Below are positions 1 to 9,507 of a DNA stretch of 64,000 bases, in pieces. Where the stretch lies: assembly GCF_000007905.1 (NCBI RefSeq), contig NC_004917.1:310001-374000 (forward strand), written 5' to 3'. The stretch's first letter is position 1. Each line of letters starts with the position of its first letter. The DNA is from Helicobacter hepaticus ATCC 51449 (GTDB lineage: Bacteria > Campylobacterota > Campylobacteria > Campylobacterales > Helicobacteraceae). The translations under genes were made by a program, and so were the position numbers. The notes beneath the pieces are model-generated. The model had not been told where the DNA came from, made no database searches, and saw only the letters and a list, made by a program, of their open reading frames with translations.

Positions 1-450
1 ATCTTCACTCCACGCACTCACTTCAAAGCAATCAGGTAACTCATTTGCCTTGCCTACAAGTGAATGATAACGCACAATAGGTGTAAGCGGTGTGATATGC
101 CTAAAAAGCCCTTTTTGGTTATGATGAAGAGGCTCAACTTTGCCGTGTGCAATATTTTTGGCATTGACAATATCCATACCAAAAGCTGCCATAATCGCTT
201 GATGTCCTAGACAAATTCCTAAAATGGGATACACACCTTGAAACTCCTGCACGATTTGGATAGAAATCCCTGCTTCTTTTGGTGTTTTTGGACCAGGACC
301 AATAATGATATATTGAGGATTTAGCTCTCTTATCTCTTCGATACTTATCTTATCACTGCGCACTACCTTTATAGGAAAGCCAAAGCGATAAAATGCTTGA
401 TAAATATTATAAGTAAAAGAATCATAATTATCAATGAGCAAAATCATCAT
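1..450 (-). CDS. trpG: Anthranilate synthase component II (glutamine amidotransferase), partial
   Basis: This is the glutaminase subunit that hands ammonia to TrpE in the first step of tryptophan synthesis. Read from 450 downwards it begins MMILLIDNYDSFTYN, the usual TrpG/PabA opening. It then carries the oxyanion-strand motif IIGPGPKTP and the nucleophile motif GICLGHQ, where the Cys is catalytic in this class I amidotransferase family. The C-terminal part, with the catalytic His and Glu, lies beyond the window edge. The start codon directly follows the trpE stop, so the two are translationally coupled. TrpG and PabA cannot be told apart by sequence alone; the TrpE neighbour with its LLES motif favours TrpG. 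Confidence 0.9.
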   Translation of the reverse strand, partial: MMILLIDNYDSFTYNIYQAFYRFGFPIKVVRSDKISIEEIRELNPQYIIIGPGPKTPKEAGISIQIVQEFQGVYPILGICLGHQAIMAAFGMDIVNAKNIAHGKVEPLHHNQKGLFRHITPLTPIVRYHSLVGKANELPDCFEVSAWSED

Positions 451-1950
451 TTATTCCTTGTCTATATTAAACATATCAAGCTGTGAGCGGACTTTATTTT
501 GTGTCTCCATATACTCTGCACTTGGAATAGAATCTTGCACCACACCCGCACCAGAGCGCATATAATACATACCATTTTGATACACCGCTGTGCGAATAGC
601 AATAGCAAAATCCATATCTTCATCATAAGTGAAATACCCTATCGCACCGCCATACACACCTCGTGCGTGAGATTCTAAAGATTCTATGGTTTTGATTGCC
701 TCAATTTTTGGCGCACCACTTAATGTGCCTGCAGGAAAAACAGATTTAAACGCATCAGCTTTGCTAAAATGCTTAGAATCTAGCTCTCCTTGCACTTCGG
801 ATACAATGTGCATAACACGCGAATATCGCTCAATTTTATTACGCGCTATTACTTTTACACCTCCACCTACACTTACTTTACCCGCATCATTACGAGCTAA
901 ATCAAGTAACATTAGATGTTCTGCATTTTCTTTTTCATCATTTAAAAGCTCTGTTTCAAGCTCCAAATCTTGCGCCACACTCTCACCTCTAGGACGTGTG
1001 CCTGCAATTGGACGAAGTGTAAAAAATGATTGTCCTTGCTTGCTTTTAAGCCTTAGCATAATCTCCGGACTCGCTCCAAGTATCACAAAATCATCAAAAT
1101 TATAATAAAACATATAAGGACTAGGGTTTTGATGGCGTAAATTCCGATAAGCTTGAAGCGGAGAAAGTGAAGAGCGAATCTGCATATATTGACTTGGCAC
1201 ACATTGGAGTAAATTTCCCGCATAAATTGCCTTTTTGATTGCCTCCACCATAGATTCATATTCTTGCTGCGAAGTAGCACTCACACACTCAAAATCTGAT
1301 TTTTGCATAGAATCTAATCCATTTTGTGGCACTAAAGTGGCAAGACTATGTGCAATATGCTCTATTCGCTGCTTAGTTGAGTGCTCTTCTCTCTCGTGTG
1401 CATAGCCCACACTCACAATATGCAATCTATCAAAAAGATGGTCAAAAATTAAAAAATCTCGTCCAAAGATAAATGCACATTCAGGCGCATTATAGAGGGA
1501 GGGATTCTTAAATGTTACCTCTTCAATCTCTGCAAAAAATTCATAACCGATATATCCTGCTCCGCCAAGAGGCAAAGGCAAATGAGCAGGAATACTATCA
1601 GTAGGATTTGGTGCAAGAGTGCGCACAAGAGCGAGAGATTCTAAAAAACCAGCTTTATGTGTGGGAGGTAGAGAAATAGAATCTAGTGGCGTATAGTCTG
1701 CTAAAGCCTCATATAAAGGGATTTTTTGCCCTTGCGTATAAAGAAAATGTGCACCACATTCTTTGTAGATTCTAAAAGCTTCGTTTAAAATCACAATGGA
1801 AAATCTATCTTTGCCTGTTTCGTTATAAGCAGATTCTAAAAGCACTTTTGCATTCAGTGAGCCAAGCACTGCCAAAGGGGTAAGATTATCGCACAATATT
1901 TCTTTATGAGCTATTGAGGCTATGCGTGAATTGCTAAAATCAAACATCAT
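451..1950 (-). CDS. trpE: Anthranilate synthase component I
   Basis: 499 residues. The protein converts chorismate plus ammonia to anthranilate, the committed step to tryptophan. Near residue 38 it has LLES, the tryptophan-feedback motif typical of TrpE and absent from PabB. The chorismate-binding domain shows PSPYMFYYNF, ASPEIMLRL, RPIAGTRPRG, the DLARND stretch, and the closing SGAGVVQDS block. The two adjacent Met codons at the start are preceded by AAGGAAAA, which fits either. It is followed at once by trpG. No trp leader peptide or attenuator is visible in the 27 bases between it and lolA, which lies upstream on the same strand. Confidence 0.93.
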   Translation of the reverse strand: MMFDFSNSRIASIAHKEILCDNLTPLAVLGSLNAKVLLESAYNETGKDRFSIVILNEAFRIYKECGAHFLYTQGQKIPLYEALADYTPLDSISLPPTHKAGFLESLALVRTLAPNPTDSIPAHLPLPLGGAGYIGYEFFAEIEEVTFKNPSLYNAPECAFIFGRDFLIFDHLFDRLHIVSVGYAHEREEHSTKQRIEHIAHSLATLVPQNGLDSMQKSDFECVSATSQQEYESMVEAIKKAIYAGNLLQCVPSQYMQIRSSLSPLQAYRNLRHQNPSPYMFYYNFDDFVILGASPEIMLRLKSKQGQSFFTLRPIAGTRPRGESVAQDLELETELLNDEKENAEHLMLLDLARNDAGKVSVGGGVKVIARNKIERYSRVMHIVSEVQGELDSKHFSKADAFKSVFPAGTLSGAPKIEAIKTIESLESHARGVYGGAIGYFTYDEDMDFAIAIRTAVYQNGMYYMRSGAGVVQDSIPSAEYMETQNKVRSQLDMFNIDKE

Positions 1951-1977
1951 TTTTCCTTAAAACCATCGCATCATACT

Positions 1978-2517
1978 TTAACGCGAATGCAACTCAACTA
2001 TCTCCACGCCTTGAGGCGGCACAAAAACAAATTTTTTATCGCTGATAGCCCCATTGAGCTTGACATTTTTTAGTTTGAGCGTTGTTTTTACGCCCATAGA
2101 ATCTACAAATTCAATGCGTTCTGGCTTTTGTGCTTTATCTATAAAAAGCACATATTCTATACCATCAACTTTCGTATGATATGTGCCATCATTATGCTTT
2201 TTAGCGGATTTAAGGATAGAGAGAAAATCTGCTTTATCCTTTAAACGTGAATGGCTTACTTGCTCTAAACGCGGCTCATACATAATAACTTCATTTTTAT
2301 TCATATAAATTTCTTTTTGCAAAGGCGCTTTATAATCCCATTTAACCTTACTTGGCATTTTTCCTATGATATGTCCCTCATAACGAGTAGGCACACCATC
2401 TTCGTTCACAGCAATCTGTTCAAAATCCGCTTCTATGCTCTGTAAATTCTCGCCCCACGCAAAAAGTGTCATACATAAGCTAGTAAATACAAGCACATAA
2501 CGCCTTAAAACTTCCAT
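1978..2517 (-). CDS. lolA: Periplasmic outer-membrane lipoprotein carrier LolA
   Basis: LolA takes lipoproteins released by the Lol ABC transporter across the periplasm to the outer membrane. I place the start at MEVLRRYVL, preceded by AAGGATAAGATA. This gives a classical signal peptide (RRYVLVFTSLCMTLFAWG) and about 180 residues. A longer frame reaches 2550, but the first eleven codons would bury the signal peptide. The body has the LolA pattern SIEADFEQ near the mature N-terminus and a run of beta strands (GKMPSKVKWDYKAP). It diverges from secA, and a Lol-type permease lies just after secA, so Lol components flank secA as in H. pylori. Confidence 0.85.
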   Translation of the reverse strand: MEVLRRYVLVFTSLCMTLFAWGENLQSIEADFEQIAVNEDGVPTRYEGHIIGKMPSKVKWDYKAPLQKEIYMNKNEVIMYEPRLEQVSHSRLKDKADFLSILKSAKKHNDGTYHTKVDGIEYVLFIDKAQKPERIEFVDSMGVKTTLKLKNVKLNGAISDKKFVFVPPQGVEIVELHSR

Positions 2518-2566
2518 TATCTTATCCTTAAGTCTAAAATTTAAGAGCAAGATTTTACCGAAAGTA

Positions 2567-2575
2567 TGCTAAAAT
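2567..2575 (+). promoter_or_regulatory. Extended -10 box for secA
   Basis: The bases TGC-TAAAAT form an extended -10 element about 60 bases before the secA ATG. A near-identical string (TATGATAAAAT) precedes pgk and panD in this window. Epsilonproteobacterial sigma-80 promoters depend mainly on the -10 and lack a firm -35, and I see no good -35 here. Inferred from pattern only. Confidence 0.4.
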
Positions 2576-2634
2576 TATGCCCAATTTTTCAAGGTTTATT
2601 CCGCTAAACCCAATTTTGCTAAAAAGGCTTATCT

Positions 2635-5190
2635 ATGTTGCAAACTCTTATTTCAAAATTTCTTGGCTCACGCAACAATAAACTCATTAAACATTATCTT
2701 AAAGAAGTCCAAGCCATTAATGCTTTAGAATCTACTTACAATACTCTAAGTGATGCACAACTGCAAGAGGCTTTTATGCAATTAAGAAAACTTATCCAAA
2801 ATGGCGAAACCTCACTTCAATCAATTCTACATAAAAGCTTTGCAATCACACGCGAAGCAAGCAAAAGAGTGCTAGGTATGCGGCATTTTGATGTGCAACT
2901 TATCGGTGGTATGGCACTTAATGATGGACGTATCGCTGAAATGAAAACAGGAGAGGGCAAAACGCTTGTGGCAACTCTTGCAGTATGTCTTAATGCACTC
3001 TGTGGTAGGGGTGTGCACGTTGTAACAGTTAATGATTATCTTGCCAATAGAGATGCCAAAGAATTAGAACCACTTTATAATTTTCTGGGCTTTGAAGTAG
3101 GTATTATTACAAGTGAAGTCCGCGATGATAATGAACGTTTGCAAGCATATGCGTGTGATATTGTTTATGGCACAAATAATGAATTTGGCTTTGATTATTT
3201 GCGAGACAATATGAAATATGACCTTTCTCAAAAAGTGCAAGGAGAGCACTATTTTGCGATTATTGACGAGGTAGATTCTATCCTTATTGATGAAGCACGC
3301 ACACCTCTTATCATCTCTGGACCTGTTAATCGCACACTTGAACACTACCAGCTCGCCAATAGCGTAGCTCAAAGGCTCAAAAACGAAGAAGATTTTAGCA
3401 TTGATGAAAAAAATCGCGTTATTCTCCTCAATGAAGAAGGCATTAAAAAGGCTGAGAGTCTTTTTAAAGTAGATAATCTTTATAGTATTGAAAATGCTGC
3501 ACTCTCTCATCATCTTGACCAAGCACTCAAGGCAAATTATCTTTTTATTAAAGATAAAGACTATGTTGTGCAAAATGATGAAGTAGTCATTGTTGATGAA
3601 TTTACGGGGCGTTTAAGCGAAGGCAGACGATTTAGTGAGGGATTACATCAAGCAATTGAGGCAAAAGAAAAGGTTGATATTAAAGAGGAAAGTCAAACAC
3701 TTGCAGATATTACTTTCCAAAATTATTTTCGTCTTTATGAAAAGCTCTCTGGTATGACAGGTACAGCGCAAACAGAAGCAAGTGAATTTTTGCAAATTTA
3801 CAACCTTGAAGTAGTGAGTATTCCTACAAATGTCCCTGTGCAGCGCAAAGACCTCAATGACCTTATTTATAAAAGTGAGAAAGAGAAATTTAATGCTGTT
3901 ATTGACAAGATTCAAGAGCTTTACAAAAAAGGGCAGCCTGTCCTTGTAGGAACTGCAAGTATTGAAAAAAGTGAGATTCTCCACGAACTTCTTAAAAAAC
4001 ATAGAATCCCTCACACTGTCTTAAATGCCAAACAGCACACCAAAGAAGCCGAAATTATTAAAGACGCTGGAGTAAAAGGCGCAGTAACAATCGCTACAAA
4101 TATGGCAGGACGCGGTGTAGATATTAAAATCAATGACGAAATACGCGAACTTGGCGGATTATATATTATTGGGACAGAGCGACACGAAAGCCGCCGCATT
4201 GATAACCAATTACGCGGAAGAGCTGGGCGACAAGGCGACCCGGGCATTAGTCAATTCTATTTGAGCCTTGAAGATTCGCTACTTAGAATCTTTGGGAGTG
4301 ATAAGATTAAGGGCATTATGGAGCGTCTTGGGCTTAAAGAGGGCGAACATATAGAATCTGGACTTGTTACGCGTTCAGTAGAAAGTGCACAAAAAAAGGT
4401 AGAAAATCTCCATTTTGAATCACGCAAGCATTTGCTTGAATATGATGATGTTGCTAATGAGCAACGCAAAGCTGTATATAAACTACGTAACGAATTGCTT
4501 GATGAAAATTGCTCATTGCAAGAGCGAATTAGCACTAATCGCGAACTCACTGCGCAATCTATGCTTTATAAAGCCCAAATTTTACCCGGCGATGATAGCA
4601 GTAATTTCAATATAGATTCACTCAAAGCACAAATCAATGAAGAGCTTGGGCTTGAGATTGGAAATTGTGAGAATCTTGATTATGATGAATTACTTGAAAA
4701 ACTCATTACACAAATGAATACAGCCTATGAGGAAAAAATGTCAAAACTTGAAGAATCTCAACGCGCCCAAATTGAACGTATTATTTACTTACAAGTGCTT
4801 GATAGCTCGTGGCGGGAACATCTTTACACAATGGATAATCTTAAAACAGGCATAGGGCTTCGCGGGTATAATCAAAAAGACCCGCTCGTTGAATACAAAA
4901 AAGAAAGTTATAATCTTTTCTTAGAATTTGTAGAGAATCTTAAATTTGAAACAACTAAAATGCTACAAATTATCCAATTAAGAGACAAAGAAGAGGAAGT
5001 AGCAAATAAAATGATAAAAAATTTGCAAGATGAACTTGAAGAAAACTTGCAAGATTTAAATACCAATATGGATTCTACACCTGTGCGAAAGAACAAAATT
5101 GCACGCAATGACCCTTGTCCTTGCGGTAGTGGCAAAAAATACAAAGTATGCCACGGCAAAAGCGGACCTAAAAGTGGATTACTTGCATAA
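2635..5190 (+). CDS. secA: Preprotein translocase ATPase SecA
   Basis: 851 residues. SecA drives preproteins through SecYEG using ATP. Visible are the Walker A motif in [13 protein letters not shown] (about residue 105), the [15 protein letters not shown] Walker B region, the helicase-type motif [11 protein letters not shown], the [23 protein letters not shown] block, and the C-terminal zinc/SecB-binding tail [17 protein letters not shown]. The length is normal for epsilonproteobacteria. The ATG follows AAAGG. The next gene begins at the base after the stop codon, so the permease is probably co-transcribed. SecE, the membrane partner, is encoded at 49.1-49.3 kb. Confidence 0.98.
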   Translation: MLQTLISKFLGSRNNKLIKHYLKEVQAINALESTYNTLSDAQLQEAFMQLRKLIQNGETSLQSILHKSFAITREASKRVLGMRHFDVQLIGGMALNDGRIAEMKTGEGKTLVATLAVCLNALCGRGVHVVTVNDYLANRDAKELEPLYNFLGFEVGIITSEVRDDNERLQAYACDIVYGTNNEFGFDYLRDNMKYDLSQKVQGEHYFAIIDEVDSILIDEARTPLIISGPVNRTLEHYQLANSVAQRLKNEEDFSIDEKNRVILLNEEGIKKAESLFKVDNLYSIENAALSHHLDQALKANYLFIKDKDYVVQNDEVVIVDEFTGRLSEGRRFSEGLHQAIEAKEKVDIKEESQTLADITFQNYFRLYEKLSGMTGTAQTEASEFLQIYNLEVVSIPTNVPVQRKDLNDLIYKSEKEKFNAVIDKIQELYKKGQPVLVGTASIEKSEILHELLKKHRIPHTVLNAKQHTKEAEIIKDAGVKGAVTIATNMAGRGVDIKINDEIRELGGLYIIGTERHESRRIDNQLRGRAGRQGDPGISQFYLSLEDSLLRIFGSDKIKGIMERLGLKEGEHIESGLVTRSVESAQKKVENLHFESRKHLLEYDDVANEQRKAVYKLRNELLDENCSLQERISTNRELTAQSMLYKAQILPGDDSSNFNIDSLKAQINEELGLEIGNCENLDYDELLEKLITQMNTAYEEKMSKLEESQRAQIERIIYLQVLDSSWREHLYTMDNLKTGIGLRGYNQKDPLVEYKKESYNLFLEFVENLKFETTKMLQIIQLRDKEEEVANKMIKNLQDELEENLQDLNTNMDSTPVRKNKIARNDPCPCGSGKKYKVCHGKSGPKSGLLA

Positions 5191-6444
5191 ATGAAGACAC
5201 TTATTTTTTATCTCTTGCCCCGTTATTTACGTTTTGACAAAACACAACCTTTCATTTCTATCACGGCACTCTTAGCATTTTTTGGTGTGGGTATTGGCGT
5301 TATGGTGCTTTGTGTAGCAATGGCTATTATGAATGGTATGACAAAAGAATTTGAACGCAAACTCTCTATTATGAACTATCCTCTAAGCATATATTCTACT
5401 ACCTATGAGGGTGTAGATGCAAATATACTTCAGGCACTCAAAGCGCATTTTCCTCAATTTCTTTTTAGTCCTTATTTGCGTTATCAAGCTGTGGGCAAAA
5501 TAGGCAATACAATGAGTGCAGCTATGGTTTTTGGTGTAGATATGCAAGCAGAATCCCAAATCAATGCTGTTGTCAAAAAAGCTTTTAAAACTTCTCAAAA
5601 TTCCGATACGGAATTTAAAAAAAATATTGAATCTTTTATGCAAAAAGAGTTTTCTATTCTTATAGGAAAAAGTATGGAGGAAAATTTCGGATTAGAATCT
5701 GGCGATAAACTTGATTTATTTTTTACCCAACTTGAACCATCAGGATTTAGCTACACACCTATTAATAAACGTTTTAGTATTGCAGGATTCTTTGAATCTG
5801 GTTTGAGAGCGTATGATGAAGCTTATGTATATACAAATTTAAGCGCATTACAAAAGATTCGCCATCTTAATGAGGGCATATATGATGGGATTCACATATA
5901 CACACCAAATCCTATGCAAGATATTCATAGCATTAGCGATTTTCTTAACACACAATTTCCCTATCGCGCTGGAGTTGAGGGCTGGTGGCAACAAAATGGC
6001 AATTTTTTCTCGGCGTTAGAGCTTGAAAAACGCGCACTTTTTATTGTGCTTATGCTTATCATTGTAATGGCTGCTCTTAATATCATTAGCTCTTTACTTA
6101 TGGTTGTAATGAATCGCCGCAAAGAAATTGCTCTGCTCCTCTCGCTTGGAGCAAGTAGGCAAGAGATTAAAAGTATATTTTTTTGGGTGGGAAATACTAT
6201 CGGTTTAAGTGGTATAGCGCTTGGGATTATTCTCACAGGTATAGCAATGTATGTGCTTGATACTTTCCCCATTATCTCGCTTCCCGCAGATGTATATGGT
6301 AGCTCTAAGTTACCGCTAGACTTATCTTTGATTGACTTCTTGCTTACAATTATAGGGGCAATTTTTATCGTATGCCTTTCCTCTTATTATCCTGCGAGAA
6401 AAGCTTCCTTAGTAGATACCTTGCAAGTTTTACGCAATGAATAA
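5191..6444 (+). CDS. Lipoprotein-releasing ABC transporter permease (LolC/E family)
   Basis: 417 residues with the MacB/FtsX-type layout of LolC and LolE. There is one N-terminal membrane segment (about 22-48, ISITALLAFFGVGIGVMVL), a large periplasmic domain (about 50-270), then three C-terminal segments from about 280 with the MNRRKEIALLLSLGAS coupling motif. The partner ATPase LolD is not next door. Epsilonproteobacteria usually have one such permease, which may act as a homodimer; that is family knowledge, not visible here. It starts immediately after the secA TAA and lies close to lolA, which supports a lipoprotein-export role. Confidence 0.85.
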   Translation: MKTLIFYLLPRYLRFDKTQPFISITALLAFFGVGIGVMVLCVAMAIMNGMTKEFERKLSIMNYPLSIYSTTYEGVDANILQALKAHFPQFLFSPYLRYQAVGKIGNTMSAAMVFGVDMQAESQINAVVKKAFKTSQNSDTEFKKNIESFMQKEFSILIGKSMEENFGLESGDKLDLFFTQLEPSGFSYTPINKRFSIAGFFESGLRAYDEAYVYTNLSALQKIRHLNEGIYDGIHIYTPNPMQDIHSISDFLNTQFPYRAGVEGWWQQNGNFFSALELEKRALFIVLMLIIVMAALNIISSLLMVVMNRRKEIALLLSLGASRQEIKSIFFWVGNTIGLSGIALGIILTGIAMYVLDTFPIISLPADVYGSSKLPLDLSLIDFLLTIIGAIFIVCLSSYYPARKASLVDTLQVLRNE

Positions 6445-6494
6445 TGCAATAGTATCTTTTTAAGAAACTTATAAGTAAATAAATCGTAGCATAC

Positions 6495-6506
6495 AAGGAC
6501 GTCCTT
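6495..6506. repeat. 12-bp perfect palindrome before the RRM gene
   Basis: AAGGACGTCCTT reads the same on both strands and lies about 35 bases before the TTG start of the RNA-binding protein. It could be a dimeric-regulator site or a small hairpin in the 5' leader. No known operator is recognised. Confidence 0.5.
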
Positions 6507-6540
6507 AAAGTTGGGGGTTAGTTATTTTTTAGGAGTTGCT

Positions 6541-6792
6541 TTGAAAACACTTTATGTAGGAAACTTGGTTTATGCAGTTACACGTGATGAGGTTCAGGAT
6601 CTTTTCTCCCAATTCGGTGAAGTTTTTTCTGTTAAACTTATTAATGATAGGGAGAGTGGTAAGCCAAAAGGCTTTGGTTTTGTAGAAATGGACGATGAAG
6701 CTGCACCTAAAGCTATTGACGCGCTCAATGAAAAAGATTTTCGTGGTCGCAACCTTCGTGTAAATGAAGCAAGACCACGTGAGCAATTCTAA
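6541..6792 (+). CDS. Small RRM-type RNA-binding protein
   Basis: 83 residues with a single RNA recognition motif: RNP2 is LYVGNL at residues 3-8 and RNP1 is KGFGFVEM near residue 40. I chose the TTG at 6541 because AGGAG lies five bases before it and it gives MKTLYVGNL, matching the short H. pylori homologue. The frame is open from 6511, but that would add ten residues unlike the family. Proteins of this type resemble plant and cyanobacterial cold-induced RNA-binding proteins; the RNA targets are unknown. The gene ends four bases from the convergent hypE stop. Confidence 0.9.
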   Translation: MKTLYVGNLVYAVTRDEVQDLFSQFGEVFSVKLINDRESGKPKGFGFVEMDDEAAPKAIDALNEKDFRGRNLRVNEARPREQF

Positions 6793-6795
6793 AGC

Positions 6796-7803
6796 CTAGC
6801 AGATTCTAGGGAGTAACTCGCCTTGTGGATATTCCACATATCGTTTTCCACCCCACGCATTGCATAAAATAACACGTGCTTGATTTATATCCTGCACCTT
6901 GCGTGATATATGTCCGATGACACAAGCGTGTGTGCCAAGTGGGTGAGATTTGAGCAGTGATAACACTTTTTTGCTTTCATTTGGTGGCACAGCCATTACA
7001 CATACTCCCTCATTTGCCAAACTTAATGCTTCAAGCCCTAAAATCTCACATACACCCCGAACTTGTTGTAACACAGGAATACTCTCCTCTGTAAGTATTA
7101 TTTCCACACTCGCTGCCCTACTCCATTCATTGAGCACCGCAGCCAATCCTCCTCTTGTCGCATCACGCATTGTGTGTATATGACAATCTCTCACAGATTC
7201 TATCATCGGATAAAGTTGCGCACAATCACTTTGTAAATCACTTTGCAGTGCAACCTCATTCCGTGTGCAAAATATTACTGCTCCGTGTGCCCCGATAGGT
7301 GCACTCACAATAATCTCATCACCCTCTTGTATATTTCTCACACGCCAATCCGCATACAGCTCTCCTATAGCAGTTGTATTGATGTAGATTCTATCTGCTA
7401 CACCCTTTGGAACGACCTTTGTATCTCCAGAGAGAATCTTCAAATTCGTCTTTTGAGCCTCTGATTTGATAGAATGTAAGATTTGCTCTAATTGCGCTTT
7501 TTTCATACCTTCTTCCAAAATCAATCCAAGTGAGATATAGCGCGGTTTTGCACCTCTCATTGTTATATCGTTACTTGAGCCACATACACAAAGTTTGCCA
7601 ATATCGCCTCCAGGAAAAAATATCGGGCTTACTACATAGCTATCCGTGCTTAGGGCTATTTTTCCTTTTAAATCACACACTCCAGCATCTTCGCCACCAT
7701 CTACGATTATTTCTCCTAAAATCTTATATATAACTTCCTCAATGAGTGCGTTAGATTCTACCCCTCCGCTGCCTTGTGAGAGGGTAATATACTGCTCTTT
7801 CAT
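6796..7803 (-). CDS. hypE: Hydrogenase maturation protein HypE
   Basis: 335 residues. HypE dehydrates a carbamoyl group on its C-terminal cysteine to a cyanide ligand for the [NiFe]-hydrogenase iron centre. The protein ends PRIC, the required C-terminal cysteine. The N-terminal glycine-rich segment (LSQGSGGVESNALI) and GGEDAGV belong to the PurM-like ATP-binding fold. The ATG is preceded by AAAAGGAG. It is the last gene of the minus-strand hyp operon, after the helicase. HypF, HypB, HypC and HypD are all present upstream; HypA is not in the window. Confidence 0.96.
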   Translation of the reverse strand: MKEQYITLSQGSGGVESNALIEEVIYKILGEIIVDGGEDAGVCDLKGKIALSTDSYVVSPIFFPGGDIGKLCVCGSSNDITMRGAKPRYISLGLILEEGMKKAQLEQILHSIKSEAQKTNLKILSGDTKVVPKGVADRIYINTTAIGELYADWRVRNIQEGDEIIVSAPIGAHGAVIFCTRNEVALQSDLQSDCAQLYPMIESVRDCHIHTMRDATRGGLAAVLNEWSRAASVEIILTEESIPVLQQVRGVCEILGLEALSLANEGVCVMAVPPNESKKVLSLLKSHPLGTHACVIGHISRKVQDINQARVILCNAWGGKRYVEYPQGELLPRIC

Positions 7804-7821
7804 TGCTACTCCTTTTTACAT

Positions 7822-9504
7822 TCAAAGATTATTGATTTTTTTAGCACGTTGCAAAATCGCCCAAATCAGTTGCCCTTGCTGTGCATTCCAAAAAGCATAA
7901 TCACATACAATAAAAAGCCGCTTTTTAGTGCGCGAAATCGCCACATTTAATGCATAGAGTGCGTGAGTTTGACGAGAATCTGTGAGATGATAATGCAAAC
8001 TCACAGGAGAGAAAATCACATTATCAAATTCCTGTCCTTGAGAACTATGAATAGTGAAGATTCTCTCTCTTGACATTTGGCGTATAAGCCGCTGTCTCTG
8101 CTTGATAAATGGTGTAATCACTGCAAAATCTTCACCCTTGAGCTTTGCACAAAGCTGCTCACACGCACGCGCTTCACTCTCACTCAAACGCCTATCCTGC
8201 TCGCTTTTACTTCCACTATCAAACACAAGAATCTCCATTTGTTCATCATTACCCTTTAAACCCATACGATAAATATATTCATCAAGAATGTGAGCAAGAT
8301 TGTTGCCATAACGATGTGTCTTACTTAGCTTACTCATACGCATAAAAGCAAATGGAGGTATATCACAGGTTTGCTGATATTGCTTTATAATCTCCTTTAT
8401 AGGTGTGCCTTGACAAAGAGATTCTAAAAAAAGTGCAGAGAGATTCCATATATACGCATTCTCATTTTCTGCTCTCATAAGTTCATTAGGAGGCATTTCA
8501 CATACAGGAGAGAGTTGTTTATGATCACCAAAAAACGAAAGAGGTGTGCTATCAACACACAATGCACAAGTCTTAATTAGCGGTGCATAGGCACATTCAT
8601 CTAAAAAAATATGATGAAATTTAAGCTCTAAATTCTCATAGCGTTTAATAAATCCATCAAGTGTTACCCCCACGACAAAAGCATTTTTAAGACGAGTTTT
8701 AAGCGTATCTTGGAAATTAAACAAATTTGTTGCGTTTTTTTGCTGCAATATGCTCGGGTCGCAAGTTTGTGGAAATTCATTCATATAGCGCAATGTAGGT
8801 GTGCCTAATCGCAAAATATTCTTACGCTCTAATCCTAAAGCATCAAATTGCTTAATGAGCGTGCGCAAAACCTGCTCTAACGCATTATTTGTAGTAGCGA
8901 CAACTGCCACTCTTTTACCTTGTTGGATATAATACAAAAGTGCCTCAAAAAGCACTGCTTGAGTTTTACCTGTGCCAGGAGGTCCCCATACATAACTTAG
9001 AGGATTTGTGAGCACCATAGATAAAGCTTGATTTTGCTCATCGCTTAAATGTGCAATATGGGGTATTTCATTAGATGTAATAGATTTGGGCAGGGTAACC
9101 CTATGTCCATATTTACTAAAAAAATCCTCTACATTTTTAACTAAAAATTTCAAATCACTAAAAAGTGAAAATGCAATATTATCTTTTTGCGCCTTTGTGA
9201 AAATTGCCACAATATGAGGCAATAAAGAAAGATAAAGCACCTTTTGTTTTTCATCATAAAAACGAGATTCTATCTCTTCTCCCTCCGCAATACTATAAAA
9301 CTCCTTATCCACACGCAAGAGCAAAGCACCGCCAAGCTTTAAATCCATATCTATCACATTACCCTTAAGCCAAAGCACTAATTCATCATTACTTAATTCA
9401 TAGCGCGTAATAGCAATTTCACTTAAACCCAAATCATTATTATCCAAATACTCATAATACCGCTGTGCAGATTCTACAAGGATTTCTCGCAAAGATGTAT
9501 TCAT
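7822..9504 (-). CDS. Superfamily 1 DNA/RNA helicase, Upf1-like
   Basis: 560 residues. SF1 helicase motifs are in order: Walker A in GPPGTGKTQAV (about residue 173), FLDECAYAP (motif II, DECA rather than DEAA), GDHKQLSP (motif III), THRYGNN (motif IV region), TIHSSQGQEFD (motif V) and NVAISRTKKRL (motif VI). The first 150 residues are a less conserved N-terminal region. Its substrate and role are not known from sequence. It lies between hypD and hypE with gaps of 3 and 18 bases, and no link to hydrogenase maturation is known. The ATG has no clear ribosome site and abuts the hypD stop, which suggests translational coupling. Confidence 0.85.
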   Translation of the reverse strand: MNTSLREILVESAQRYYEYLDNNDLGLSEIAITRYELSNDELVLWLKGNVIDMDLKLGGALLLRVDKEFYSIAEGEEIESRFYDEKQKVLYLSLLPHIVAIFTKAQKDNIAFSLFSDLKFLVKNVEDFFSKYGHRVTLPKSITSNEIPHIAHLSDEQNQALSMVLTNPLSYVWGPPGTGKTQAVLFEALLYYIQQGKRVAVVATTNNALEQVLRTLIKQFDALGLERKNILRLGTPTLRYMNEFPQTCDPSILQQKNATNLFNFQDTLKTRLKNAFVVGVTLDGFIKRYENLELKFHHIFLDECAYAPLIKTCALCVDSTPLSFFGDHKQLSPVCEMPPNELMRAENENAYIWNLSALFLESLCQGTPIKEIIKQYQQTCDIPPFAFMRMSKLSKTHRYGNNLAHILDEYIYRMGLKGNDEQMEILVFDSGSKSEQDRRLSESEARACEQLCAKLKGEDFAVITPFIKQRQRLIRQMSRERIFTIHSSQGQEFDNVIFSPVSLHYHLTDSRQTHALYALNVAISRTKKRLFIVCDYAFWNAQQGQLIWAILQRAKKINNL

Positions 9505-9507
9505 TGG

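Noticed and set aside
686-1105. 139-codon plus-strand frame
   Set aside because: Lies antisense within trpE, with no ribosome site or recognisable domain; a shadow of the real gene.
3064-3573. 169-codon minus-strand frame opposite secA
   Set aside because: Fully inside secA and rich in Phe, Ile and Asn, typical of antisense of AT-rich coding DNA.
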